Below are positions 17,712 to 24,278 of a stretch of 27,595 nt of DNA, piece after piece (position 1 is the stretch's first letter; each line of letters starts with the position of its first letter). Origin of the DNA: UBA11869 sp964544965. GTDB lineage: Bacteria > Pseudomonadota > Gammaproteobacteria > Eutrophobiales > Eutrophobiaceae. The position numbers and the translations under genes were made by a program. The notes under the pieces were generated by a model that was given only the letters and a program-made list of their open reading frames with translations, was not told the DNA's origin and did no database searches. The stretch covers positions 1-27,595 of the forward strand of contig CAZJED010000016.1 of the NCBI GenBank assembly GCA_964544965.1, written 5' to 3'.

Positions 17712-18797
17712 CTAATCGCCCGTACGCTCGACTAAACCGCCTTTAAGACAATATACTTCTAAACCTCGTTCGCCTAATAAAAAAGCGGCGGCAGAACTGC
17801 GTCTACCACTATCGCAGTAAACTATATACTTCTTTTTCGAGTCAAGTGAGCCCGCTTTTATTCGTAGAGTAATTAGTGGAATATTTATACTCTTGGGTAT
17901 TCCCGAATCTTTATGCTCTGATTCCATTCTAACATCGATCCAAACTGCGGATTCATTTTTAACTAAAGCATCAGCTTCTTCACCCGATAACCAGCTTAAC
18001 ATCGGTTCTTTTAATAGCTCATTAAAATCGTCTTTTGATAAACGCATTAATGCGCCGTTTGTTTCCATAATGACGTTAGCGTTACGTTTTGTATCAGAAA
18101 GTAGAGCTTCTTCTCCAAATGCATCACCCACCCCAATTGTAGCCAAGGTTAATGGTTTCCCAGTTTTCGAACTCCGAGTTACTTTGCACTTTCCCTGCTT
18201 AATAATGTAATAATAATCTCCTTCATCGTCTTGTTTAATAATCTCCGTTCCCGCTTTTACTGGCATCTCTTGCATACGCATAAACATCGTTTGAATATTT
18301 GCGGGAGGTACCTGCAAAAAAGCTTTTGATTGAAGGATGCTAGTCATCCAATCGCCCTCTTCATCATCAGTTTTAGCTTGGGAATCGTTTGCTGAAATTT
18401 CGGCAACTTCAATACCAGATAATTGATCCCAGGTTAATAAAATATCAAGTAGGTCACTATCAATTCTAATAATTTTACAGTCCGTTTTTGCTATAGCTGA
18501 TTGTTTTCTTGGTTGACGATTTGCAAGGGCATGTTTTGCTTTCTCGGAGCCTGCTTCTACAATATACCCAGCCGGTGTTGTAATATCTTTATCTTTGGGA
18601 GAGCCTGGGGCTATCTCAACTTGTCCCTCAACCACATAAATAGCTTTTTTATCGCTATCGCCTTCTTTGAAAATTGTTTTTCCAACATGCACAGATTCCA
18701 AAAAAGTTTTACTAGCTAATTCTTCAAAATTTTCTGCTTTTAATGCATTTGAAGGTACAAATTGCTTTAAAATTTTTTTATCGACTGGGTCGGCCAT
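17712..18797 (-). CDS. Double cyclic nucleotide-binding domain protein with C-terminal rhodanese domain
   Basis: 361 residues, no signal peptide or membrane helix, so cytosolic. Residues about 18-130 form a first cNMP-like beta-roll (FKEGDSDKKAIYVVEGQVEI) without a recognisable phosphate-binding cassette. Residues about 152-262 form a second roll with a good cassette, DAFGEEALL followed by KRNANV, giving the FGE...RxA arrangement that binds cAMP or cGMP. Residues about 270-361 are a rhodanese domain with the active-site loop YCDSGRRSS, in which the cysteine can carry a persulfide. There is no helix-turn-helix, so it is not a CRP-type regulator. It lies 84 bases downstream of a glnK gene on the same strand. 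Role unknown; sensing a nucleotide ligand to control sulfur-transfer or redox chemistry is an inference from the domains. Confidence 0.85.
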   Translation of the reverse strand: MADPVDKKILKQFVPSNALKAENFEELASKTFLESVHVGKTIFKEGDSDKKAIYVVEGQVEIAPGSPKDKDITTPAGYIVEAGSEKAKHALANRQPRKQSAIAKTDCKIIRIDSDLLDILLTWDQLSGIEVAEISANDSQAKTDDEEGDWMTSILQSKAFLQVPPANIQTMFMRMQEMPVKAGTEIIKQDDEGDYYYIIKQGKCKVTRSSKTGKPLTLATIGVGDAFGEEALLSDTKRNANVIMETNGALMRLSKDDFNELLKEPMLSWLSGEEADALVKNESAVWIDVRMESEHKDSGIPKSINIPLITLRIKAGSLDSKKKYIVYCDSGRRSSAAAFLLGERGLEVYCLKGGLVERTGD

Positions 18798-18881
18798 CTA
18801 ACATTCTTCCTTTATAAAAAAATAGATACGTAATTATTAAGTTCGGCAAAATTTAGCTTCATAATGCAATTTAATTATTTT

Positions 18882-19220
18882 TTATATTGCGTCGCTACCA
18901 GTTTCACCTGTTCTAATTCGAGTGACTTGCTCAAGATTATAAACAAATATTTTGCCATCTCCGATCTTATTAGTATTAGCAGACTTTGAAATGGATTCAA
19001 TTACAGCAGTAAGCATGTCGTCATTAATGGCGACTTCGATTTTTATCTTTGGTAAAAAATCAACAACATACTCTGCTCCCCTGTATAGCTCAGTATGACC
19101 TTTTTGCCTGCCAAAACCTTTTATCTCAGTTACTGTCATGCCTTGAACGCCTATTTCTGATAGTCCCTCACGCACATCATCTAATTTAAAGGGTTTAATT
19201 ATGGCGCTGATAAGCTTCAT
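18882..19220 (-). CDS. glnK: PII signal-transduction protein (GlnK/GlnB family), copy 1
   Basis: Trimeric nitrogen sensor of 112 residues that binds ATP/ADP and 2-oxoglutarate and controls AmtB, glutamine synthetase adenylylation and NtrB. The T-loop contains Y51 (RGAEYVVDFLPK), the GlnD uridylylation site. The signature GFGRQKGHTELYRG and the B-loop/C-terminal TNKIGDGKIFVYNLEQVTRIRTGE are intact. The ATG is preceded by GGAG with 7 bases spacing. It stands alone after the amtB terminator with its own 160-base leader. No GG-N10-GC sigma-54 element was found in that leader, unlike the porin-glnK-amtB unit, so it may be the constitutive, GlnB-like copy (inference). Confidence 0.95.
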   Translation of the reverse strand: MKLISAIIKPFKLDDVREGLSEIGVQGMTVTEIKGFGRQKGHTELYRGAEYVVDFLPKIKIEVAINDDMLTAVIESISKSANTNKIGDGKIFVYNLEQVTRIRTGETGSDAI

Positions 19221-19383
19221 TGAAATACTCCAAAATGCTTTTTAAAATACTTACGATATATTAACGCAGTACCTACATCAAAAATAGTCAAATTTAATCA
19301 AAAGCTTTCCGCCCTCACCTGATTTTTAATCTTATTTTAATGTGATTTATCTAAATAAAGTCGTAATTCTGCATATTTTAGAT

Positions 19384-19410
19384 AAAAAAAACGGGCCCCG
19401 AGAGCCCGTT
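19384..19410 (-). terminator. Rho-independent terminator after amtB
   Basis: Read on the minus strand: a perfect 7-bp GC-rich stem AACGGGC / GCCCGTT with a 7-base loop, directly followed by a run of seven T residues or more. It lies 38 bases beyond the amtB stop and ends the glnK-amtB transcript, isolating the second glnK gene. Confidence 0.9.
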
Positions 19411-19447
19411 ATTGATTTTAGAGTATGGAAAGTATGAGAATATTTTA

Positions 19448-20761
19448 TTAAATATGATAGCCACGTTCATTGTGTAAAACGATGTCAAGACCTTCAGTCT
19501 CTTCATCTTCTTTAACTCTGAGTCCAACCATCATATCTACCAATTTTAAAATAAAAAAAGTTACTACAGCACACCATGCGACTGTCGCTACGACGCCAAT
19601 TATCTGTACTCCAAATTGAGAGGAAATTGAGTAATCCGCTTCTGCTAAACCGCCATAAGATTTTGAATAAAATACGGCTGTTAGTAAACAACCTAAAGCG
19701 CCACCCACACCATGTACTGGAAATACATCAAGTGAATCATCAATTTTCAATACGCGTTTAATGTATTGCGTTGCGAAATAACACACTACACCTGCTGAAA
19801 TACCAATAATCAGGCCGCCTAATGGTCCAACAAAACCTGATGCAGGCGTGATAGTTCCTAAACCTGCAACCATACCGGTTACAATTCCAAGCACAGTTGG
19901 TTTACCGGATCTATACCACTCACAAGCCATCCACGCTAACGAACCAGCAGCAGCAGAAATGTGTGTTACTGCCATTGCCATACCGGCACCGCCACCCGAA
20001 GTTAATGCGCTACCTGCATTAAATCCAAACCAACCAACCCATAACATGGATGCGCCGGCAACAGTTAATGCCATATTATGAGGAGCCATAGGTGTATCAG
20101 GAAAACCGCGACGATTACCGAGTACAATAGCCGCGACAATTGCGGCAACACCAGCATTTATATGTACAACTGAGCCGCCTGCAAAATCTAAAAAGCCTTT
20201 GTCAGAAAGCCAGCCGCCGCCCCAAACCCAGTGGCAAACTGGTGCATAAACAAGTGCTAACCATAATGCGGTAAAACAGAGTACTGATGTAAACTTCATT
20301 CTTTCAGCAAAACCGCCTATTACTAAAGCAGGGGTGATAATGGCAAACGTCATCTGAAACATAAAGAAAAGAATTTCTGGAATGGTTCCGCTCATACTAT
20401 CAATGCCAACATCGGATATCATAATATTACCGAGACCAACGATTTGATTGATTGAGCCACCGTCACCAAAAGCTAAACCGTAACCAAACACCATCCATAA
20501 AATGGACACCAAACAGGCAATCGAGAAACATTGCATCAATACCGATAGCACATTTTTAGCCCGTACAAGTCCCGAGTAAAATAAGGCAAGCCCCGGTAAT
20601 GTCATAAATAAAACTAATGCAGTCGAAGTTAATATCCAAGCGGTGTCACCTGAATTTAATTCATCGGCTAACGCAAGCGATGGCGCAAACATGGTGAAAA
20701 AACCTAGTGTTGCGCCCGCTAAGCCTATTTTTTTAAGTAAAATACTAAATAAACGTTTCAT
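19448..20761 (-). CDS. amtB: Ammonium transporter AmtB
   Basis: Trimeric ammonium channel of the inner membrane. The start at 20761 gives 437 residues. Another ATG three codons upstream (20770) directly abuts the Shine-Dalgarno AAGGAG and is therefore less likely; from 20761 the spacing is 9 bases. An N-terminal signal peptide (MKRLFSILLKKIGLAGATLGFF...LALA) is followed by about 11 transmembrane helices. Functional residues known from E. coli AmtB are visible: the DFAGGSVVHINAG motif with the structural aspartate and first pore histidine, and DVFPVHGVGGALG with the second pore histidine. It lies 18 bases downstream of glnK, the classic glnK-amtB operon in which GlnK plugs the channel. The C-terminal LRVKEDEETEGLDIVLHNE is the PII-interaction tail. 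Confidence 0.97.
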   Translation of the reverse strand: MKRLFSILLKKIGLAGATLGFFTMFAPSLALADELNSGDTAWILTSTALVLFMTLPGLALFYSGLVRAKNVLSVLMQCFSIACLVSILWMVFGYGLAFGDGGSINQIVGLGNIMISDVGIDSMSGTIPEILFFMFQMTFAIITPALVIGGFAERMKFTSVLCFTALWLALVYAPVCHWVWGGGWLSDKGFLDFAGGSVVHINAGVAAIVAAIVLGNRRGFPDTPMAPHNMALTVAGASMLWVGWFGFNAGSALTSGGGAGMAMAVTHISAAAGSLAWMACEWYRSGKPTVLGIVTGMVAGLGTITPASGFVGPLGGLIIGISAGVVCYFATQYIKRVLKIDDSLDVFPVHGVGGALGCLLTAVFYSKSYGGLAEADYSISSQFGVQIIGVVATVAWCAVVTFFILKLVDMMVGLRVKEDEETEGLDIVLHNERGYHI

Positions 20762-20770
20762 TATTTTCAT

Positions 20771-20776
20771 CTCCTT
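20771..20776 (-). promoter_or_regulatory. Shine-Dalgarno that sets the amtB start
   Basis: Minus-strand AAGGAG. The first in-frame ATG (20770) begins at the very next base, too close for initiation. The second ATG (20761) lies 9 bases away and is the usable start. Confidence 0.75.
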
Positions 20777-20787
20777 AAGAATTTGGT

Positions 20788-21126
20788 TTAGAGCGCTTCT
20801 TCACCCGTTTCACCAGTACGTATACGTATAACCTCTTCAAGCCCAAGTACAAAAATCTTTCCATCACCAATTTTACCTGTACCAGCAGCCTTAGTAATTG
20901 AAGAAATTACCTCCTCAACTTTGTTATCAGCTACCGCCACTTCAAGTTTCACTTTTGGTAAAAAATCGACTACATATTCTGCACCACGATATAATTCTGA
21001 ATGTCCTTTTTGACGACCGAACCCTTTTGTTTCGGTTACCGTCATACCTGCCACACCGATGTCTGACAGCGCTTCTCTTGCGTCATCCAATTTAAATGGT
21101 TTGATAATTGCTGTTACCAATTTCAT
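20788..21126 (-). CDS. glnK: PII signal-transduction protein GlnK, copy 2 (amtB-linked)
   Basis: 112 residues from the ATG at 21126, which has GGAG 7 bases upstream. The open frame continues to 21171, but those extra residues run into the terminator hairpin and are not conserved in PII proteins. T-loop Y51 is present (LYRGAEYVVDFLPKVK), as are GFGRQKGHSELYRG and GTGKIGDGKIFVLGLEEVIRIRTGE. It shares most residues with copy 1 but diverges around residues 64-82 (VADNKVEEVISSITKA). Being directly upstream of amtB, it is the likely AmtB gatekeeper. It is downstream of the porin and, unless a hidden promoter exists, relies on transcription from the sigma-54 promoter passing the hairpin at 21145-21169. 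Confidence 0.95.
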   Translation of the reverse strand: MKLVTAIIKPFKLDDAREALSDIGVAGMTVTETKGFGRQKGHSELYRGAEYVVDFLPKVKLEVAVADNKVEEVISSITKAAGTGKIGDGKIFVLGLEEVIRIRTGETGEEAL

Positions 21127-21144
21127 ATAAAATCTCCGTAAAAT

Positions 21145-21169
21145 AAAAAGGCTCTCATTAGGAGAGTCC
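21145..21169 (-). terminator. Terminator-like hairpin between porin and glnK
   Basis: On the minus strand: GG-A-CTCTC pairs with GAGAG-CC (one bulged A), a 5-base loop, then TTTTT. It starts 15 bases beyond the porin stop and ends about 10 bases before the glnK Shine-Dalgarno. The stem is modest, so partial read-through (attenuation) into glnK-amtB is likely. Confidence 0.65.
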
Positions 21170-21183
21170 ATTAAAAAAACTAA

Positions 21184-21933
21184 TTAGAAACTAGATGAGA
21201 CTGAAAAAACTAAAGCATCTGGCTCGTCATTTCCTCTAACCCAAAATTCTTTAGTATCATCAACATCAAAGTAGTAACTAAGATCTAGTGTAAATATGCC
21301 AACATCTTTGCTTATGCCCACTGAGGCATGCGAGTAACTCGTGCCGGCACGTGCTTCATCATCGTTATCTTGATAACCAAATTGAAATGCAAGACCCACA
21401 TCACCAGGGAGCGACACACCAAAATCAACTGTGTAATAAGTGGCATCGCCAACTTCACCAAAATAATCCGGCGTATAAGCGATTCCAAAACCTATACTTG
21501 GCGCCAAGTCCCCGNNNNNNNNNNCAAAGGTATAGCCCAACCCTGCATAAATATCATAAAAATCGAAATCACCGCCAGCATCATCAGCTGCCTTTACTGC
21601 GGGATACCAGTAATAAAGCGCTCCAACATCCCAACTAATTCCATTTTCTAGTTCCCCACCAATTCCACCATAAAAATCAATTTCAACTTCAGCAGAATTA
21701 CCAAAATCAACATTTGAGGCCCAGGTACCAAGATAAAAACCAGATTCATGCCCCATGTCAAAACCGCCCTGAATGGCGGGACCATCAGCAGTTTGGCTAC
21801 CACCTCTATATATGTAATCAGTGAAATAGCCTACATTTGCACTGAATTCCATAGGTGAATGCTTGTCCGCAAATACCGACGATGACAATAAAATACCTGT
21901 GCATGCTAATAACTTTATATTTAATTCCTTCAT
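21184..21933 (-). CDS. TorF-like putative outer-membrane porin (TIGR02001-type), interrupted by an N run
   Basis: About 249 residues as written, starting at an ATG with AGAGAGGA 5 bases upstream. The signal peptide is MKELNIKLLACTGILLSSSVFA. The mature part is a small beta-barrel: alternating strands rich in G, Y, F and D, opening with FSANVGYFTDYIYRGGSQT, a pattern I associate with the TIGR02001/TorF putative porins, and ending in SVSSSF, a terminal phenylalanine recognised by the BAM complex. Ten N (21515-21524) replace part of the barrel after YAGLGYTF; both sides are in the same frame. Placement before glnK-amtB behind a sigma-54/NtrC-type control region suggests it admits ammonium or a nitrogen compound, an inference only. 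Confidence 0.85.
   Translation of the reverse strand: MKELNIKLLACTGILLSSSVFADKHSPMEFSANVGYFTDYIYRGGSQTADGPAIQGGFDMGHESGFYLGTWASNVDFGNSAEVEIDFYGGIGGELENGISWDVGALYYWYPAVKAADDAGGDFDFYDIYAGLGYTFXXXXGDLAPSIGFGIAYTPDYFGEVGDATYYTVDFGVSLPGDVGLAFQFGYQDNDDEARAGTSYSHASVGISKDVGIFTLDLSYYFDVDDTKEFWVRGNDEPDALVFSVSSSF
21515..21524. other. Run of 10 N (assembly gap) inside the porin gene
   Basis: Exactly ten N. The porin frame continues on both sides, so either the gap size is right or the missing length differs by a multiple of three. The second N run in the window has the same length, pointing to a placeholder. Confidence 0.95.
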
Positions 21934-21968
21934 TTCTATCCTCTCTGTAAGTAACTAATACTTATAAA

Positions 21969-21992
21969 ATGTGTGGTGTTTTTACTACACAT
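21969..21992 (-). repeat. Inverted repeat in the porin 5' leader
   Basis: ATGTGTGGT / ACTACACAT with a 6-base loop: nine pairs including one G-T wobble. It lies between the predicted transcription start (about 22015) and the porin Shine-Dalgarno, so it could be an mRNA hairpin or an operator. No T run follows in the minus direction, so it is not a terminator. Confidence 0.55.
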
Positions 21993-22024
21993 CAAAATTA
22001 TTCAATCTTCTTGCTTGTTACTTA

Positions 22025-22042
22025 ATGCATCTTTCATACCAA
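22025..22042 (-). promoter_or_regulatory. Sigma-54 (RpoN) promoter of the porin-glnK-amtB unit
   Basis: Minus strand TTGGTATGAAAGATGCAT. It matches the -24/-12 consensus TTGGCACG-N4-TTGCA at the invariant GG and GC with exactly 10 bases between them, and also at the flanking TT, A, G, T and A. The predicted start is near 22015, leaving an approximately 80-base leader before the porin ATG. The nearby NtrC-type site supports it. Confidence 0.75.
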
Positions 22043-22091
22043 CTTTTTTTTATTCATTAAAATCAATTTGTTATCGAATCTTTTACTCTAA

Positions 22092-22120
22092 TCGAAAAAT
22101 TTAGATTATTTTTGTATAAT
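22092..22120 (+). promoter_or_regulatory. Candidate sigma-70 promoter for ubiK
   Basis: A perfect -10 TATAAT (22115-22120) with a 4/6 match to the -35 hexamer (TCGAAA, 22092-22097) at 17-base spacing. It would start transcription near 22127, upstream of the NtrC-type palindrome. Confidence 0.45.
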
Positions 22121-22145
22121 TAAAAAGTAATTAAAGTGATGTTTT

Positions 22146-22162
22146 TGCACAAATTTAGTGCA
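22146..22162. promoter_or_regulatory. NtrC-type enhancer palindrome
   Basis: TGCAC-AAATTTA-GTGCA: both 5-base half-sites are perfect and the 7-base spacing equals that of the enterobacterial NtrC consensus TGCACCAAAATGGTGCA. It is centred about 139 bases upstream of the predicted sigma-54 start, a normal enhancer distance. Confidence 0.75.
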
Positions 22163-22254
22163 TATAAGATATAACCGCACGAAAATGTAGCTTAAAAGAT
22201 TTAAAATGACATATACACAATCAAAACTTATGATTTAAAAAAATGGAGATTGAT

Positions 22255-22509
22255 ATGTTGAAAGAAAAAATTGAAATGGCGATCTCAGACATCACAAAGA
22301 TTTTGCCGGAAGATGTAAATATACTTAAAGATGATTTAGAAAAGAATGTACGTGCAACACTTAATGCGACTTTTTCAAAGATGGAACTTGTAACACGTGA
22401 AGAATTTGATATTCAAGCATCGTTGTTAAGTAGAACTCGGGTAAAACTCGAAGAATTACAAAAGAAATTATCGGAACTCGAAAAAGAAATCGAAAGAAAT
22501 AATTCCTAA
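22255..22509 (+). CDS. ubiK: Ubiquinone biosynthesis accessory factor UbiK (YqiC family)
   Basis: 84 residues. In E. coli UbiK assists aerobic ubiquinone synthesis together with UbiJ. The start at 22255 is preferred over the ATG at 22243 because TGGAG lies 6 bases upstream of it and would otherwise be coding. The protein has an N-terminal amphipathic helix (KEKIEMAISDITKILPED) and LEKNVRATLNATFSKMELVTREEFDIQ in the middle. A C-terminal coiled coil (VKLEELQKKLSELEKEIE) of the sort that trimerises in this family completes it. It is often found next to PII/amtB genes in gammaproteobacteria, from memory. It is divergent from the porin and upstream of apaG by about 40 bases. Confidence 0.88.
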   Translation: MLKEKIEMAISDITKILPEDVNILKDDLEKNVRATLNATFSKMELVTREEFDIQASLLSRTRVKLEELQKKLSELEKEIERNNS

Positions 22510-22550
22510 AAAATTAATCCAAATTTTTTGATTAAGTTATGGGCTGGTGT

Positions 22551-22931
22551 ATGGCAGAAAAACAATACGATATTAGTGTCTCTACCCAAATAGACTATAT
22601 TTCTGAGCAATCTCTTCCTGAAAAAGGACGATATGTTTTTGCATACACTATAAAAGTTACTAATACTGGGCAGACTGCAGCAACATTATTACGCCGTCAT
22701 TGGTTAATAACAGATGCCAATTGTAAAGTTCAGGAAGTAAGAGGCGAAGGCGTGGTCGGAGAACAACCGCATATTATGCCAGGAGAATCTTACGAATATA
22801 CCAGCGCCACAATATTAGAAACACCTGTTGGATGTATGCAAGGTTCTTATGAAATGATTGCCGATGATGGTATGGAATTTGATGCTCCAATCCCCATATT
22901 TAATCTCGCTGTACCCAACACACTTCACTAG
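22551..22931 (+). CDS. apaG: ApaG family protein
   Basis: 126 residues from the ATG at 22551; a slightly earlier ATG (22539) would add MGWC, which is not typical. ApaG is a small immunoglobulin-like (fibronectin III-type) beta-sandwich. The conserved blocks RYVFAYTIKVTN, LLRRHWLITDAN, GEGVVGEQPHIMPGESYEYTS and TPVGCMQGSYEMI are all visible. Its biochemical role is not settled; in E. coli the gene is co-transcribed with rsmA and apaH. Here only the link to apaH (2-base gap) is kept. Confidence 0.95.
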   Translation: MAEKQYDISVSTQIDYISEQSLPEKGRYVFAYTIKVTNTGQTAATLLRRHWLITDANCKVQEVRGEGVVGEQPHIMPGESYEYTSATILETPVGCMQGSYEMIADDGMEFDAPIPIFNLAVPNTLH

Positions 22932-22933
22932 CA

Positions 22934-23767
22934 ATGAGCACCTATGCAATAGGTGATATTCAGGGTTGTTATTCCGAGCTTCAAAAATTATTGAATGAAA
23001 TAAATTTTGATACAAAAAATGATCGGCTTTGGTTTGTTGGCGACCTAATTAATAGAGGCCCTAAATCACTTCAAACAATTCGCTTTGTAAAATCACTTGG
23101 GTCTAACGCAAAAGTTGTACTCGGGAATCATGACCTACACCTGCTTGCTGCCTCAAAAAATATTCGTCCTTTATCAAAAAAAGATACGCTGGAGGAAATT
23201 TTGACCGCTGATGACATAGACGAATTAATAAACTGGATAAAATCTTGCCCTTTATTAATAACTGATAATAATTTAGGTTTTACAATGGTGCATGCTGGAT
23301 TAGCGCCACAATGGACTTTGGAAAATGCAAAAAATTTAGCTCAAGAATGTGAATCAATTCTACAAAGTGAAAAAATCAACGATTTTTTAACTCTTATGTA
23401 TGGTGACAAACCCAATATTTGGTCAGAATCATTAGAGGGTTATGATAAACAGCGTTTTATTATTAACTGTTTTACTCGTATTCGCTTTTGTAATAGCAAT
23501 GGCAAGCTCAATCTTGATGCCAAAGTTGCGCCTGGGATGCAAAAAAAATCATTAATGCCTTGGTATGCATTACCAAATCGGAAAACACTGAATGAAAAAA
23601 TTATTTTTGGGCATTGGTCAACTATTTACCTTGGTAATGAAAAAAATTTCAAAAAATACAATGTATACCCGATTGATACGGGTTGTTTGTGGGGTGGACA
23701 ATTGACGGCGATAAGACTGGAAGATGAAAAAATATTTAGTGTTCCATCTGAACAGCCTAAATTTTAA
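22934..23767 (+). CDS. apaH: Bis(5'-nucleosyl)-tetraphosphatase, symmetrical
   Basis: Hydrolyses Ap4A and related dinucleotides to two ADP, and in E. coli also removes Np4 caps from RNA. 277 residues. The metallophosphoesterase motifs GDIQGCYSEL (residues 7-16), GDLINRGPKS and GNHDLHLL are intact. The C-terminal region HWSTIYLG...DTGCLWGGQLTAIRLED is characteristic of ApaH rather than of general phosphatases. It starts 2 bases after apaG, so is translationally linked. It converges with folA 10 bases away; in E. coli folA also lies next to apaH. Confidence 0.97.
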   Translation: MSTYAIGDIQGCYSELQKLLNEINFDTKNDRLWFVGDLINRGPKSLQTIRFVKSLGSNAKVVLGNHDLHLLAASKNIRPLSKKDTLEEILTADDIDELINWIKSCPLLITDNNLGFTMVHAGLAPQWTLENAKNLAQECESILQSEKINDFLTLMYGDKPNIWSESLEGYDKQRFIINCFTRIRFCNSNGKLNLDAKVAPGMQKKSLMPWYALPNRKTLNEKIIFGHWSTIYLGNEKNFKKYNVYPIDTGCLWGGQLTAIRLEDEKIFSVPSEQPKF

Positions 23768-23777
23768 TTACATAAAA

Positions 23778-24263
23778 CTATTTTCTTTCCAATACCATAA
23801 AACTATAGTCATACTCATTATTCTCATCCGCTTTGAAACTATCTCTTGAAATCTCTAGCCATTGGCTACGATCGTATTCAGGAAAAAATATATCGCCGTC
23901 AACGCTAGTAACAACCTCAGTAATATAAAGTTTTTCTGCTTTATTTAACGTTTGCTCATACAAGGTTGCACCGCCCATCACCATCACCTCAGGAACCTTT
24001 TCACAATACAACAAAGCTTCATCTAAGGTATGTTTTACTACGCAGCCTTCAGAAAAATAGTCTTTGTTTTCTGTAAGAATAATATTTTCTCTACCTGGCA
24101 ATGGCTTCCCAATAGACTCATGTGTCTTTCTACCCATCAATATGGGTTTTCCCATTGTTATTTTTTTAAAGTTTTTTAAATCCGATGAGATATGCCAAGG
24201 TAATGCTCCATCCTTACCAATCACTTGATTCTTATTCATCGCAACAATTATTGATAACTGCAT
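23778..24263 (-). CDS. folA: Dihydrofolate reductase
   Basis: NADPH-dependent reduction of dihydrofolate, the target of trimethoprim. 161 residues, the usual chromosomal length. It begins LSIIVAMNKNQVIGKDGALPWHISSDLKNFKK, with the catalytic aspartate in SSDL. It continues MGRKTHESIGKPLPGRENIIL and VMVMGGATLYEQTL (NADPH site) and closes with DYSFMVLERK. It follows thyA by 15 bases, so both enzymes of the dTMP/folate cycle are co-expressed. No sign of a plasmid-borne resistant type. Confidence 0.97.
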   Translation of the reverse strand: MQLSIIVAMNKNQVIGKDGALPWHISSDLKNFKKITMGKPILMGRKTHESIGKPLPGRENIILTENKDYFSEGCVVKHTLDEALLYCEKVPEVMVMGGATLYEQTLNKAEKLYITEVVTSVDGDIFFPEYDRSQWLEISRDSFKADENNEYDYSFMVLERK

Positions 24264-24278
24264 AGTTAATGGGATTTA

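Larger units (their letters stand above)
21934..22254. other. Divergent regulatory region between the porin and ubiK
   Basis: 321 bases without a gene. It holds, from the porin side: an inverted repeat in the porin leader (21969-21992), a sigma-54-type promoter (22025-22042, minus), a candidate sigma-70 promoter for ubiK (22092-22120, plus) and an NtrC-type palindrome (22146-22162). The rest is AT-rich with no other clear structure. Confidence 0.8.

Noticed and set aside
19221..19447. Possible sigma-54 promoter in front of the second glnK
   Set aside because: I checked the GG positions on the minus strand of this stretch; none has GC at the required 10-base spacing.
21328..21651. Two overlapping plus-strand frames across the porin N run
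   Set aside because: Both are antisense to the porin, whose signal peptide, beta-strand pattern and ribosome-binding site are convincing.
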